Below are positions 18,072-27,036 of a stretch of DNA of 64,000 bases, piece after piece. The position numbers and the translations under genes were made by a program. Position 1 is the first letter of the stretch; every line of letters starts with the position of its first letter. The notes beneath the pieces are model-generated. The model saw nothing but the letters and a program-made list of their open reading frames with translations, was not told the origin of the DNA and ran no database searches. This DNA is from Ignavibacteriales bacterium (GTDB lineage: Bacteria > Bacteroidota > Ignavibacteria > Ignavibacteriales > Melioribacteraceae), in the NCBI GenBank assembly GCA_026390775.1, contig JAPLFF010000003.1, forward strand, positions 62,001 to 126,000, written 5' to 3'.

Positions 18072-19439
18072 GTGGAATCTGTTGTTAATTACCTTAAAAG
18101 TAATTTAGATAATTATTTGGAAGAATTTAAAGATTATTTAAGAATTCCAAGCATAAGTACATTAGCTTCGCATAAAGTTGGAATGATACAATGTGCAGGA
18201 TTTGTATCTCAGAAATTAAAAGATGCAGGAATGACTAAAGTTGAGATTTTTCCGACAGCCGGTTATCCAATTGTTTACGGGGAATGGCTTGGCAAACCCG
18301 GTAAACCAACTGTATTGGTCTATGGTCATTATGATGTTCAGCCTGTGGATCCGATAAATTTGTGGACCAATCCGCCGTTTGAACCTGTAATAAAAGAAGG
18401 AAAAATTTGGGCTCGAGGAGCTAATGATAATAAAGGTCAAAATTTTGTTCACATTAAAAGTGTGGAAGCATATTTCAAGACGGTAGGCGAACCTCCTGTA
18501 AATATTAAATTCTTATTCGAAGGTGAAGAGGAAATTGGAAGCACAAATCTTGGCGCGTTCTTAAAAGAGAAACAAGAATTACTAAAATGCGATACTGTTT
18601 TAATTTCGGATACAAGCATGTACGCAAAAGGTATTCCAACAATTACATATGGACTAAGAGGATTGCTCTACATGGAAGTAGAAGTAACTGCAGCAGATCG
18701 CGATCTTCATTCCGGTAGTTTCGGCGGTGCGGTTGCCAATCCGATCAATGAATTAGCTAAGATCATTTCTAAACTTCATGATAAGAACGGTAAAGTAACT
18801 GTTCCAAATTTTTATAAAAGTGTTCTTCAATTATCGAAAGAAGAAAAAGAAAATTTTAGAAGGTTAAAATTATCTGATAAAGAATACGCAAAGGAACTCG
18901 GCGTTAAAGAATTGCAAGGTGAAAAAGGATATACAACTTTGGAAAGATTGTGGACCCGTCCTACTTTGGATTGTAACGGTATAATCGGCGGCTTTACGGA
19001 AAAAGGAGCTAAGACAGTATTACCATCTAAAGCAATGGCTAAGATCAGCATGAGATTGGTTCCCAAACAAGAACCGTTAAAAATTGCAAAGGAATTTACA
19101 AAACACATCAAGGCATTATCACCAAAAAGTGTTAAAGTTGAAGTTAAAACAATACACTACGGTTACCCGGTAATGGTTCCGTTAGGAAGTAAATCGTTGA
19201 TTGCAGGAGCTAATGCTGCTGCAAAAGCATTTGGTAAGAAAACCGTTTTCACTCGCGAAGGTGGTTCTATTCCAATCGTTGTAGATTTTATGAGAATATT
19301 AAAAGCTCCGGCTGTGTTAATGGGATTGGGCTTGGATAGCGATAACATTCATTCTCCGAACGAACATTTCCTTCTGGAAAATTTTGAAAAAGGATTGTAT
19401 GCATCAGCATATTTCCTTGATGAGTTTTCAAAAAGTTAA
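18072..19439 (+). CDS. M20-family dipeptidase
   Basis: A zinc metallopeptidase of the M20 (CNDP/PepV-like) family, 455 residues. Metal ligands and catalytic residues are visible in VLVYGHYDVQPVDP (near 83), IWARGANDNKGQ (near 118) and FLFEGEEEIGS (near 152). The lid domain follows (about 205-360), and HSPNEHF near the C-terminus carries the last His ligand. It probably cleaves dipeptides in the cytoplasm; there is no signal peptide. The start is GTG with GGAGG four bases upstream. Confidence 0.92.
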   Translation: MESVVNYLKSNLDNYLEEFKDYLRIPSISTLASHKVGMIQCAGFVSQKLKDAGMTKVEIFPTAGYPIVYGEWLGKPGKPTVLVYGHYDVQPVDPINLWTNPPFEPVIKEGKIWARGANDNKGQNFVHIKSVEAYFKTVGEPPVNIKFLFEGEEEIGSTNLGAFLKEKQELLKCDTVLISDTSMYAKGIPTITYGLRGLLYMEVEVTAADRDLHSGSFGGAVANPINELAKIISKLHDKNGKVTVPNFYKSVLQLSKEEKENFRRLKLSDKEYAKELGVKELQGEKGYTTLERLWTRPTLDCNGIIGGFTEKGAKTVLPSKAMAKISMRLVPKQEPLKIAKEFTKHIKALSPKSVKVEVKTIHYGYPVMVPLGSKSLIAGANAAAKAFGKKTVFTREGGSIPIVVDFMRILKAPAVLMGLGLDSDNIHSPNEHFLLENFEKGLYASAYFLDEFSKS

Positions 19440-19474
19440 TAGAAAATATTTAATAACAATTAAGGATAAACGAG

Positions 19475-20332
19475 ATGAAACTCTATAAAATGTTTATAGT
19501 GTTCTCTCTTTTGGGATTATTAATTTACTCGTGTACATCAAAGCAGGGCGGCGGCGGAGATGCGGCTACATCGAATGCTAAAGATGAACAAATACAACAG
19601 TATAATATTGGTATAGACAAAGAACAAACAAAAAATCGATTTGTGTGCGATACTATTTCCTTAAAAGAATATATTCTTAGTCATTATGATCCGGGCACTT
19701 ATTTAGTTGAATTCGATAGAACGTTAACTTTCAACGTTCCGAAAATTGCCGTAATATATTTTAGAGATGTTGCAAACTATGTTCTTTGTGTCGTTGCAAA
19801 ATCGAAACCTGGAGAAAGAAATATTGAGACTAAGAATGTTATCGGTTATGAATCAAGCTACATTAATCTCGACAGTACAAAACTTGGGACAACTTTTTTC
19901 TGGTTAACACTTTTTGAATGTAAGGATGGAGAATTCAACAGAGTATGGGAATCGGAAGTTCCTATTCATGGCGGATTTAATAGCATGACGATCAAGAATT
20001 GGAAAGTTAAAAACATGAAATATGTTGAGTTGAATTTTGAAGATGGAATCATTTCAGGTCATCGTAATTACAATTTCTTTTTAACGGACGGATGGAATAA
20101 GCCTCCTCATTTAATGGAAACATATCTTGCACTTGTTCTTAAAAGATCATTAGCAAACATTAACAACGATAAATATCCCGATTATTATGAATACGTATTT
20201 AGCACAGGAAGAAATTATAAGGATTCTCTTTTTGCATCTATTCGTATTATAGATTCTATCCCTTTTTATTGGAGTGAGAAGAGACAGTTATATATAACAG
20301 ATAAAAACTCACGCTGGTATAGAAAATATTAA
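19475..20332 (+). CDS. Putative lipoprotein of unknown function
   Basis: A 285-residue protein with an N-terminal hydrophobic stretch ending in LLIYSC, a near-consensus lipobox with Cys at about residue 20, then a Gly-rich low-complexity linker (TSKQGGGGDAATSN). The mature part is a mixed alpha/beta domain without a family I recognise. It lies 35 bases after the dipeptidase and 20 bases before ygfZ on the same strand, so it may be part of that transcript. Confidence 0.75.
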   Translation: MKLYKMFIVFSLLGLLIYSCTSKQGGGGDAATSNAKDEQIQQYNIGIDKEQTKNRFVCDTISLKEYILSHYDPGTYLVEFDRTLTFNVPKIAVIYFRDVANYVLCVVAKSKPGERNIETKNVIGYESSYINLDSTKLGTTFFWLTLFECKDGEFNRVWESEVPIHGGFNSMTIKNWKVKNMKYVELNFEDGIISGHRNYNFFLTDGWNKPPHLMETYLALVLKRSLANINNDKYPDYYEYVFSTGRNYKDSLFASIRIIDSIPFYWSEKRQLYITDKNSRWYRKY

Positions 20333-20352
20333 TTGTATTAGAAAGGTTCTGA

Positions 20353-21447
20353 ATGTTTCATGAGAATAATAATTTGTTAACGATTGCAGAATATTTTGCA
20401 AAAAAATATCCGGAATCAAATAAGGAAGAAAATTCCATACGATTTTTTTATTCAGCTAAAGATGAGTATGGATCATTGAAAAATGGTATTGGTATTAGAA
20501 TAAAATTAAATTCTACTATCATTGAAATGACAGGCAAAGATGTTCTGGATTTTTTGCATCGGGTATCAACCAACACAATTAAAGATTTAAAATCATTTGA
20601 GAAAAGAAATACACTCTTCCTAAATGAAAAAGGAAGATTCATTTCGAGATCAACTTTATTAAATCTTGAAAATAATTTTTACTTAATTGGAAACAGTGAT
20701 TATGATAAGCGACTTTTCAGTTGGGTGAACAAATTTATAATTACTGAAGATATAATTGCTCGTGATGTGTCAGATAGTTTTGTCGTTTTGGAATTAATTG
20801 GTAAACAATGCAATTCTTTTCTTTCTATGCTTGTTGGTGAGGAGATTGATTTGGTTGATATGAACTTAGTAAAAGTTAATGAAATTGATGGGTTTAGATT
20901 TTATTATTATATAGAACAGGGATTTAATAGTCATAATATTTATAGAATTTTAATTGATAGAGAAAAGTGCATTGATTTCTTAGAATACCTTTCTAACATT
21001 AAAAGTGTATTCGACCTATCTGTTGTTGGAGAAAATGCTTATGATGTTTTTAGAATTGAGAATGGTATACCGTCTTATCCTAATGAGATAAATGATTCAA
21101 CAAATCCACACGAAGTTAATTTGATAAACGAAATAAGTTTTAAAAAAGGTTGTTACATAGGTCAGGAAGTAATTGCACGTCTAGATACATACGATAAAGT
21201 ACAGCGGAAATTGGTTAAAATTACAATTGACGAACCTACAAATATTATTACTCCATTAATGATAATAGATGAAGCAGAAAACGAATGGGGTGAATTGACG
21301 ACCTTATCTTCACAGGAACTTGTTAATCCGCAAATCGGATTAGCATTAATAAAGAAGAAAGCTCTTGCTGATCATACTGCTTTATTTATTAAATCAAGTG
21401 ATAAGAAAATAAAAATTAGAATCTCTGAAATAAACTTGATAAGATGA
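20353..21447 (+). CDS. ygfZ: YgfZ/GcvT-like folate-binding protein
   Basis: A 364-residue member of the folate-dependent YgfZ family, which supports iron-sulfur cluster assembly. The family signature is KKGCYIGQEVIARLDTYDKVQRKLV near residue 262, with the conserved Cys. The N-terminal part, MTGKDVLDFLHRVSTNTIKDLK, matches the GcvT fold. Its stop overlaps the start of the adenosyltransferase gene (ATGA), so the two are translationally coupled. Confidence 0.9.
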   Translation: MFHENNNLLTIAEYFAKKYPESNKEENSIRFFYSAKDEYGSLKNGIGIRIKLNSTIIEMTGKDVLDFLHRVSTNTIKDLKSFEKRNTLFLNEKGRFISRSTLLNLENNFYLIGNSDYDKRLFSWVNKFIITEDIIARDVSDSFVVLELIGKQCNSFLSMLVGEEIDLVDMNLVKVNEIDGFRFYYYIEQGFNSHNIYRILIDREKCIDFLEYLSNIKSVFDLSVVGENAYDVFRIENGIPSYPNEINDSTNPHEVNLINEISFKKGCYIGQEVIARLDTYDKVQRKLVKITIDEPTNIITPLMIIDEAENEWGELTTLSSQELVNPQIGLALIKKKALADHTALFIKSSDKKIKIRISEINLIR

Positions 21448-21992
21448 AAATTTATACAAAAACCGGCGATAAAGGAAAAACATCTCTCTTCGGCGGTAAA
21501 AGAGTTTGGAAAGATGATCTAAGAATTCAATCATTTGGAACAGTTGATGAATTAAATTCCATTCTTGGTATAGCTATTACTGAAATAAAAAATAGGGAAC
21601 TCAAAAAGATTTTAAGCAGTATACAGCATGAATTATTTAATATAGGCTCTGATTTGGCGTCTCCGGAATATAAGGATAGTAAAAAATTTTCTATTCCGCG
21701 AATTAATGAATTTAATACAAAACGCCTTGAAGTATTGATAGATAAGGTTGATAATAAATTATCATCATTAAAAAATTTTATTTTACCTGGCGGATTAAAA
21801 GGCGCTGCGTTATTACATCATGCAAGGGCAGTTTGTAGAAGAGCAGAAAGGGAAGTCATTTCTCTTTCAAAAGTTGATATGATAAACTCAGAAATAAAGA
21901 TATATTTGAATCGTCTTTCAGATCTATTATTTGTTCTTGCACGATTTGAAAATTTTTCATCCAAACACCCTGATATTGAGTGGAAGAAATAG
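21444..21992 (+). CDS. pduO: PduO-type cob(I)yrinic acid a,c-diamide adenosyltransferase
   Basis: The enzyme adenosylates cob(I)alamin with ATP to make coenzyme B12. The ATP-binding N-terminus reads YTKTGDKGKTSLFGG (residues 4-18), followed by FGTVDELNSILGIA. The C-terminal helices carry HHARAVCRRAEREV and YLNRLSDLLFVLAR, both diagnostic of PduO. The 182 residues are a normal length. Its stop codon lies 17 bases before the tmRNA 5' end. Confidence 0.95.
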   Translation: MKIYTKTGDKGKTSLFGGKRVWKDDLRIQSFGTVDELNSILGIAITEIKNRELKKILSSIQHELFNIGSDLASPEYKDSKKFSIPRINEFNTKRLEVLIDKVDNKLSSLKNFILPGGLKGAALLHHARAVCRRAEREVISLSKVDMINSEIKIYLNRLSDLLFVLARFENFSSKHPDIEWKK

Positions 21993-22008
21993 TTCTACAT
22001 TCTCAGAC

Positions 22009-22357
22009 GGGGGTGACATTGGCTTCGACGGGATTATTTGTTCTTTGGACTGCGCACCGTGTTCTCCGTAGACACGTTAAACGACGGTAAAAAACATAAA
22101 AGGCGAATATAACTACGCTTTAGCTGCGTAATTAACGCAGCCGTTCTTCAGCTTCATTCATACCTGGGGTTGAAAGAACGTCGTCTGGTATGATAGCCAA
22201 ATCGAACTTCCGAATAGAAGAGGCGAAACTAATTTCGGAATAGTCCCGACATAATTTGTCTATCAATGCTGTCGGGATGAAATTAAAAGATAGAATATGT
22301 GTGTAGACGTTCATAGGATTGTAATTTCGGACGCGGGTTCGACTCCCGCCACCTCCA
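22009..22357 (+). ncRNA. ssrA: Transfer-messenger RNA (tmRNA)
   Basis: One-piece tmRNA that rescues stalled ribosomes with SmpB. The 5' end begins GGGGGTGACATTGGCTTCGA, and the 3' end has the T-arm GGGTTCGACTCCC followed by CACCTCC. GGGGGTG and CACCTCC pair to form the acceptor stem (one G-U), with an A discriminator. The mature CCA is not encoded: the next bases are CTT, so it must be added enzymatically. The internal reading frame ends in ALAA-stop. The RNA is about 349 nt. Confidence 0.95.
22102..22131 (+). other. tmRNA proteolysis-tag reading frame (GEYNYALAA)
   Basis: Resuming on a GGC codon, the frame reads Gly-Glu-Tyr-Asn-Tyr-Ala-Leu-Ala-Ala-stop. The ALAA end is the classical ClpXP recognition sequence, and the tag resembles Bacteroidota tags such as GETNYALAA. 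The resume codon is inferred from this resemblance. Confidence 0.85.
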
Positions 22358-22387
22358 CTTGTAGTTTTCATTATTTCATTTTAGAGT

Positions 22388-22419
22388 GAGAATGCGTTTA
22401 TAAAGCGTATTCTCATTTT
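22388..22419 (+). terminator. Terminator downstream of ssrA
   Basis: A 12-bp stem with two G-U pairs (GAGAATGCGTTT with AAGCGTATTCTC, loop ATA) is followed by ATTTTCC. It starts 30 bases after the tmRNA 3' end. Confidence 0.75.
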
Positions 22420-22795
22420 CCTAATACAACTACTCCAATAAATCCAATCAATAATATGCGGTCTGGGCACAAAATGGGCACAGCTTTATTAGAGATTTAT
22501 ATTTCTACTGCTGCCTTCATCGTTGTCCATATACAAAACTCCATCCACATAAAAAATTCACAATTATGATTGACCTTTCGAAAAAAGAAATGTAGGAATA
22601 GCAGTACAATTTGTTCAGGATTTCAAACTGTAGTTGAGTTTCAGTTTTGAAGCAACAGAGACAGAAGGAGAGTAGAGATTTGGGCATATTAAGTTTTTAC
22701 ATGGTAATTTTCTAAGCGCATAGATACATCAGTTAATAAAAGAGTTATTTTAATTTATATATTACGTTGCAAATCCTAGAAACATTGGAGGCAAT
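22420..22795. other. Intergenic stretch after ssrA without a recognisable gene
   Basis: No convincing coding frame is visible. It includes a short direct repeat, GGGCACAAAATGGGCACA, near 22465-22482. The 3' end of ssrA is a common integration site, so this may be a scar of a lost element, but I found no integrase remnant and no duplicated tmRNA 3' end. The last bases (ATTGGAGGCAAT) hold the ribosome-binding site of the OmpA gene. Confidence 0.5.
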
Positions 22796-24283
22796 ATGAA
22801 AAGGTTTTCAACTGTTAAGACATTATACTCGATTACTGTGTTTTTCTTCCTCACCAATCAAATCTTCTCTCAAAGCGATTCTGCAATAATGTTTAAGACC
22901 GCACGGGAACTTAGCAAGAAAGCTTTGGTGGCCGCTGCTAATATTTTTGCCAATGCAGATTTTGAAAAAGGAACTGAATTGCTTACCGATGCTGAAAAGC
23001 TTTTAAAGAAAAACGGAAAACCCGAAGAGATTCAACAAAACTTGACAACAGCTATTGATCTTTTTAATAAATCAATAGAAACAACCAAAACATTGAATAC
23101 AAGTTTTACAGATTTAATGAAAATCCGTCAACTTGCGTTTAATGTGGAGGCTTACAATAACGCTACGAAATTATGTAAAGAAGGAGAAGAGAATTTCTTA
23201 AGTGCTGTAGAAGATTATAACGATAAAGATATGGAAGGATATCAAAAATATGTGAAGGCCGCAGAGACTAATTACAAAGATGCGGAGTTGGTAAGTATAA
23301 AAGGTAAATTCTTAAATGATCTTAATGCTTCTATAACTCAAGCCGAGGATAAAGATTTAAACAAATATGCGCCTGTTACATTAAAGAAGAGCAAACAATT
23401 CGCTCAAGACATAGAATCAATTCTAAATGCCAATCGTTACGATACTCTCAAAGCACGCAACAACTTGGACCAAGCAACGTACGAACTTAAACATGGTTTA
23501 TACTTACAGGATCTTTTTATGAAAATGAAAGAAAAAGACAAGAACATGGAAGATCTAATTTTATCATGGGAAGAACCACTGACTAAAATTGCAGCTGAAT
23601 TCAAGATTCAACCTTCATTCGATCAAGGTTATGATGAAATAACTTCCCAGATAATTTTTAATATAAACGACAGACTTACAAAATTAGATAAGGCACTAAA
23701 AGACAATCAAAAGTTATCTTCAGAACGGGATGATTTGAAAAAAACAATAGAAGAACTAAATAAGTTGGTTGAAGAGTATAAAACTAAATTTGCACAACTT
23801 GAAAATGAAAATCTAAAGTACAAGACTCAATCGCAAGAATTGGATATGAGCAATCAAATCATCGAGAACGCATCAAAACTTTTTCTCCCTTCTGAGGCAG
23901 AAATTATAAGAAATGGTGATTTAATAATAATTAGATTAATCAACATTGTTTTTCCGGTAAACAAGGCAACTCTTGAACCTAAGTATTATGATTTGTTTGG
24001 AAAAGTTCAGAAAGCAATTCAATTATTTCCAAACGGAACCACAGTGATTGAAGGACATACCGATGGTCAAGGCGATTTTCAGAAGAATCTTGATCTCTCA
24101 CAAGCACGAGCTAATGCTATATTTCAATATTTATTGTCTAGCATGGGGGCCGAAGCGAACAGAATTACTGCGGTGGGACTTGGCGGCACAAAACCGATTG
24201 CCAACAATTTATCTGAGGAAGGAAGAGTAAAAAATAGAAGAATTGAAATAGTAATTAATCCGCACTTTTCGGTAACTAAGTAG
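22796..24283 (+). CDS. OmpA-family peptidoglycan-binding protein with a coiled coil
   Basis: The 495-residue protein starts with a signal peptide ending near TNQIFSQ. The middle (about 30-370) is helical and strongly Lys/Glu-rich. A coiled coil (SSERDDLKKTIEELNKLVEEYK) precedes the OmpA C-terminal domain (about 385-490), which reads VIEGHTDGQGD, NLDLSQARANAIFQYL and GRVKNRRIEIVI. The domain binds peptidoglycan diaminopimelate through Asp and Arg residues, both present. It probably ties the outer membrane or a periplasmic assembly to the wall. No beta-barrel is visible. GGAGG lies just upstream of the start. Confidence 0.88.
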   Translation: MKRFSTVKTLYSITVFFFLTNQIFSQSDSAIMFKTARELSKKALVAAANIFANADFEKGTELLTDAEKLLKKNGKPEEIQQNLTTAIDLFNKSIETTKTLNTSFTDLMKIRQLAFNVEAYNNATKLCKEGEENFLSAVEDYNDKDMEGYQKYVKAAETNYKDAELVSIKGKFLNDLNASITQAEDKDLNKYAPVTLKKSKQFAQDIESILNANRYDTLKARNNLDQATYELKHGLYLQDLFMKMKEKDKNMEDLILSWEEPLTKIAAEFKIQPSFDQGYDEITSQIIFNINDRLTKLDKALKDNQKLSSERDDLKKTIEELNKLVEEYKTKFAQLENENLKYKTQSQELDMSNQIIENASKLFLPSEAEIIRNGDLIIIRLINIVFPVNKATLEPKYYDLFGKVQKAIQLFPNGTTVIEGHTDGQGDFQKNLDLSQARANAIFQYLLSSMGAEANRITAVGLGGTKPIANNLSEEGRVKNRRIEIVINPHFSVTK

Positions 24284-24700
24284 AGGCGCCGAGTTGTCTA
24301 TATTCAAAACTTTATCCGTATATAAAATGTAAATACATAGCGCGACAACATTGTAAAATGAAGAGCAAACAATTATTGAGGTTAAATATATAGCGGGGTT
24401 CAACTCAGAATTTCCAGCTTCTTTTTAAGATTGAATTTAATGCAAACTAAGTGCTTTTAATGCCAGTGAGGTTTTGGATATGCACAACTATTTTTTTATG
24501 CTTTACTCACTATTAGTTGAACCAAATAACTAATAGGGATAAAATTTTTTTACCTCTAAATAATTCTGCAATTTAAAACTACCATGTTCACTTAGTTGTC
24601 AAAAGTTTGTTTATTAATCGCTCTTCATTAAAATAAATACCGTGCCAAAACCCATTTCTCATTGCTTTAAGTGCTTTAATGCCGTAAATTTGAAATCATT
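24284..24700. other. Intergenic stretch without a recognisable gene
   Basis: No coding frame is convincing. A 9-bp inverted repeat (CTATTAGTT at 24510-24518, AACTAATAG at 24528-24536) precedes GGGATAAAATTTTTTTA and might be a weak terminator. AAGTGCTTTTAATGCC at 24449 recurs as AAGTGCTTTAATGCC at 24669, close to the dapF start. The function of this direct repeat is unknown. Confidence 0.4.
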
Positions 24701-25555
24701 ATGAAGCGTTTTTCTTTCACAAAAATGAGTGGTGCAGGGAATGATTTTATCTTATTTGATAAAAAAGTCAATCCTGATATTGAGCTAACAACTCAAAACA
24801 TCAAAATTATGTGTGAAAGACGCATCGGGATTGGCGCTGATGGTGTTCTTTTAATTTCTGATCTGAAGGATTTTGCATTTGAGATGAATTACTTTAATGC
24901 TGACGGTTCCACCGGCAGTTTGTGTGCTAACGGAGCCCGTTGTGCAATAAAGTATGGAAATGAAAGCGGCAGAATCTCTAATAATAAAATATCATTCATA
25001 GCTAATGGTGTTGAATATTCCGGGCAGTTATTGGATGATGGGCTGGTTAAGTTTTTCTTAGACAGTCCAAAAAAAATGGAACAGAATTTTAAGATCAAAG
25101 CGGGAAATCAGTTAATGCCGGCTTCGTTTGTAGATACCGGTTCTCCACATGTTGTTATAAAATTTATTGATGTTCTTAGAAATCCGGTTGATCCAAAATC
25201 ATATTATAATGATTTTGATATTTTCCCGGTTTATGAACTTGGTAAGGAAATTCGTTATCACAAAGATTTTGCACCGGATGGAACAAATGTAAATTTTATA
25301 CGCATTCATAATGGAGAAATTGATATTAGAAGTTACGAGCGCGGTGTAGAAAATGAAACACTTTCTTGCGGAACCGGAACTGTTGCAGCAGCATTATTAG
25401 TTTTTGCAAAAGAAAATTTTAATCCGCCAATTAAAGTGCACCAAAAGAGTGGTGATGAATTGATAGTAGATTTCAAAATAGAAGGACAAAAAGTGCAGGA
25501 ACTCTCATTAACTGGTCCTGCTAAAATTATTTTTAATGGTGAAATTACAATTTAA
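24701..25555 (+). CDS. dapF: Diaminopimelate epimerase
   Basis: DapF interconverts LL- and meso-diaminopimelate for lysine and peptidoglycan synthesis, using two Cys residues. The N-terminus MSGAGNDFILFD is canonical. The first active-site Cys is C75 in NADGSTGSLCANGARC, the second C223 in ENETLSCGTGTVAAALL, so both are present. The first motif reads CANG rather than the usual CGNG, a substitution next to the catalytic Cys. The 284 residues are slightly longer than usual. It is followed after 11 bases by a small ABM-like gene. Confidence 0.95.
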   Translation: MKRFSFTKMSGAGNDFILFDKKVNPDIELTTQNIKIMCERRIGIGADGVLLISDLKDFAFEMNYFNADGSTGSLCANGARCAIKYGNESGRISNNKISFIANGVEYSGQLLDDGLVKFFLDSPKKMEQNFKIKAGNQLMPASFVDTGSPHVVIKFIDVLRNPVDPKSYYNDFDIFPVYELGKEIRYHKDFAPDGTNVNFIRIHNGEIDIRSYERGVENETLSCGTGTVAAALLVFAKENFNPPIKVHQKSGDELIVDFKIEGQKVQELSLTGPAKIIFNGEITI

Positions 25556-25566
25556 CAGAGGGATAA

Positions 25567-25872
25567 ATGAGTAAAGTTATTTTTTCCATACGATACAATA
25601 TTTTTCAGGAAAAACGAGAAGAATACTTAGATGTTGTTCGCGAATTAAAAAATATTGTTAAAGCAGAAGGATTAGAGACCTATTCTGTTTTTGAACAAAA
25701 AAATAAACCGAATAATTTTGAAGAGGTATATATTTTCAAAAGCAAAGAAGCTTATGAAAATTTTGAAGATAATACCGATGAACGAATTGATATTTTAATG
25801 ACAAAACTTTCTGATATGATAAAAGAACAAACAACTCAGTACACAACATTGTTCGAAGTAAATAACGCATAA
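25567..25872 (+). CDS. Small antibiotic-biosynthesis-monooxygenase-like (dimeric ferredoxin fold) protein
   Basis: The 101-residue protein starts with a strand (VIFSIRYNIFQEKREEYLDVV), then a helix, then LETYSVFEQKNKPNNFEEVYIFKSKEAYENFED. This strand-helix-strand arrangement, with the 'vyxFxskeAyexf' pattern, is typical of ABM/NIPSNAP-like dimeric alpha/beta-barrel proteins. The substrate is unknown; many relatives are not oxygenases. It probably belongs to one transcript with dapF. Confidence 0.6.
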   Translation: MSKVIFSIRYNIFQEKREEYLDVVRELKNIVKAEGLETYSVFEQKNKPNNFEEVYIFKSKEAYENFEDNTDERIDILMTKLSDMIKEQTTQYTTLFEVNNA

Positions 25873-25931
25873 CAGAAAGATACCGGCAAATAAATTTTTA
25901 TCTGCCCGCCTAATTAATCCGGGAATTATAA

Positions 25932-26981
25932 ATGTTTGAATATGTTGGCGCAATACATATACACTCAATTTATTCCGATGGCTCCGGTGAAGTAAAAGAT
26001 ATTGCTCAATTTGCCAATGAATCGGAGCTGGATTTTTTTATCCTTACAGATCACAATACTATCCGCGCTCTTAAAGAAGGATTCGAGGGTTGGTACTCGA
26101 ATACTCTTGCATTAGTTGGCTGCGAAATAAATGATAAGGAAAATAAAAATCATTATCTCGCATTCGGTATTAACGAAACAATTTCTACGCGCTTACCTGC
26201 TAAAGAATATGTAAAAAAAGTAAACGAAATGGGAGGCATAGGATTTTTAGCTCATCCCCATGAAATAAGAAATTCGATGAAAGAACATCCGCCTTATCCT
26301 TGGACTGAATGGGAGTCAAATGATTTTACCGGAATTGAAATATGGAATCACATGTCTGAGTGGATGGAAGGGCTTACCGAACAAAATAAATATAATTACT
26401 TTGTTCATCCTTTAAGATCAATAATTGCTCCGCCTGTAGAAACATTAAAAGTCTGGGATTCATTAAATCTAAAAAGAAAAGTAGTTGGAATTGGTGGTGT
26501 AGATGCACATGCGCATAAAATTAATATGCTTGGTTTTGTTGAAATGGAAGTCTTCCCGTACAAAGTTCTTTTCAAATCAATTCGTACTCATATCTTATGT
26601 GAAGAGGAATTAATTATTTCTTCAGAGACTCATGAAATAAATAAATCAAAGAAAAATGTTTATAAAGCTTTGGCTGCTGGAAGATGTTTCATCTCAAATT
26701 TTTACCATGGTGATGCAAGAGGATTCCGTTTTTATGCGGAGAATGAAAATAATAGATATCAAATGGGTGATTCTGTCCCTCATTCTAAAAAGGTGAAGTT
26801 AATTGTAAACTTGCCGAGTTCATCTGATAAAATCAGATTGATCCATAATGGGAACTTAGAAGAAGAAAAAAGCGGTACAAATGTTGAATTTTTAGCTCCT
26901 AAAAAGGGAGTTTATCGTGTTGAAGTATATAATAATCAGAATGCCTGGATTTTTTCAAATCATATTAGAATAGGTCTATAA
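25932..26981 (+). CDS. PHP-domain metal-dependent phosphoesterase
   Basis: The 349-residue protein opens with the PHP metal-binding motif IHIHSIYSDGSG (His 9, His 11, Asp 16) and FILTDHN (Asp 40, His 41). Further ligands are visible in GFLAHPHE near 110 and GGVDAHAHK near 190. About 100 C-terminal residues form a beta-rich extra domain (VKLIVNLPSSSDKIRLIHNG). The PHP superfamily hydrolyses phosphoesters with a tri-metal centre. Which phosphoester is cleaved here is not evident, and histidinol phosphatase is not specifically supported. Confidence 0.85.
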   Translation: MFEYVGAIHIHSIYSDGSGEVKDIAQFANESELDFFILTDHNTIRALKEGFEGWYSNTLALVGCEINDKENKNHYLAFGINETISTRLPAKEYVKKVNEMGGIGFLAHPHEIRNSMKEHPPYPWTEWESNDFTGIEIWNHMSEWMEGLTEQNKYNYFVHPLRSIIAPPVETLKVWDSLNLKRKVVGIGGVDAHAHKINMLGFVEMEVFPYKVLFKSIRTHILCEEELIISSETHEINKSKKNVYKALAAGRCFISNFYHGDARGFRFYAENENNRYQMGDSVPHSKKVKLIVNLPSSSDKIRLIHNGNLEEEKSGTNVEFLAPKKGVYRVEVYNNQNAWIFSNHIRIGL

Positions 26982-27036
26982 TTTTTCTTAGATTTCTCGC
27001 CGAATTTTTCCGATTTATCAAAATAAGAGGTTCAAA

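Noticed and set aside
22132-22371. 79-codon minus-strand open frame across the tmRNA gene
   Set aside because: It is the antisense of ssrA; the SGGGGSRTRVR start is the well-known artefact from the complement of a T-arm/acceptor sequence.
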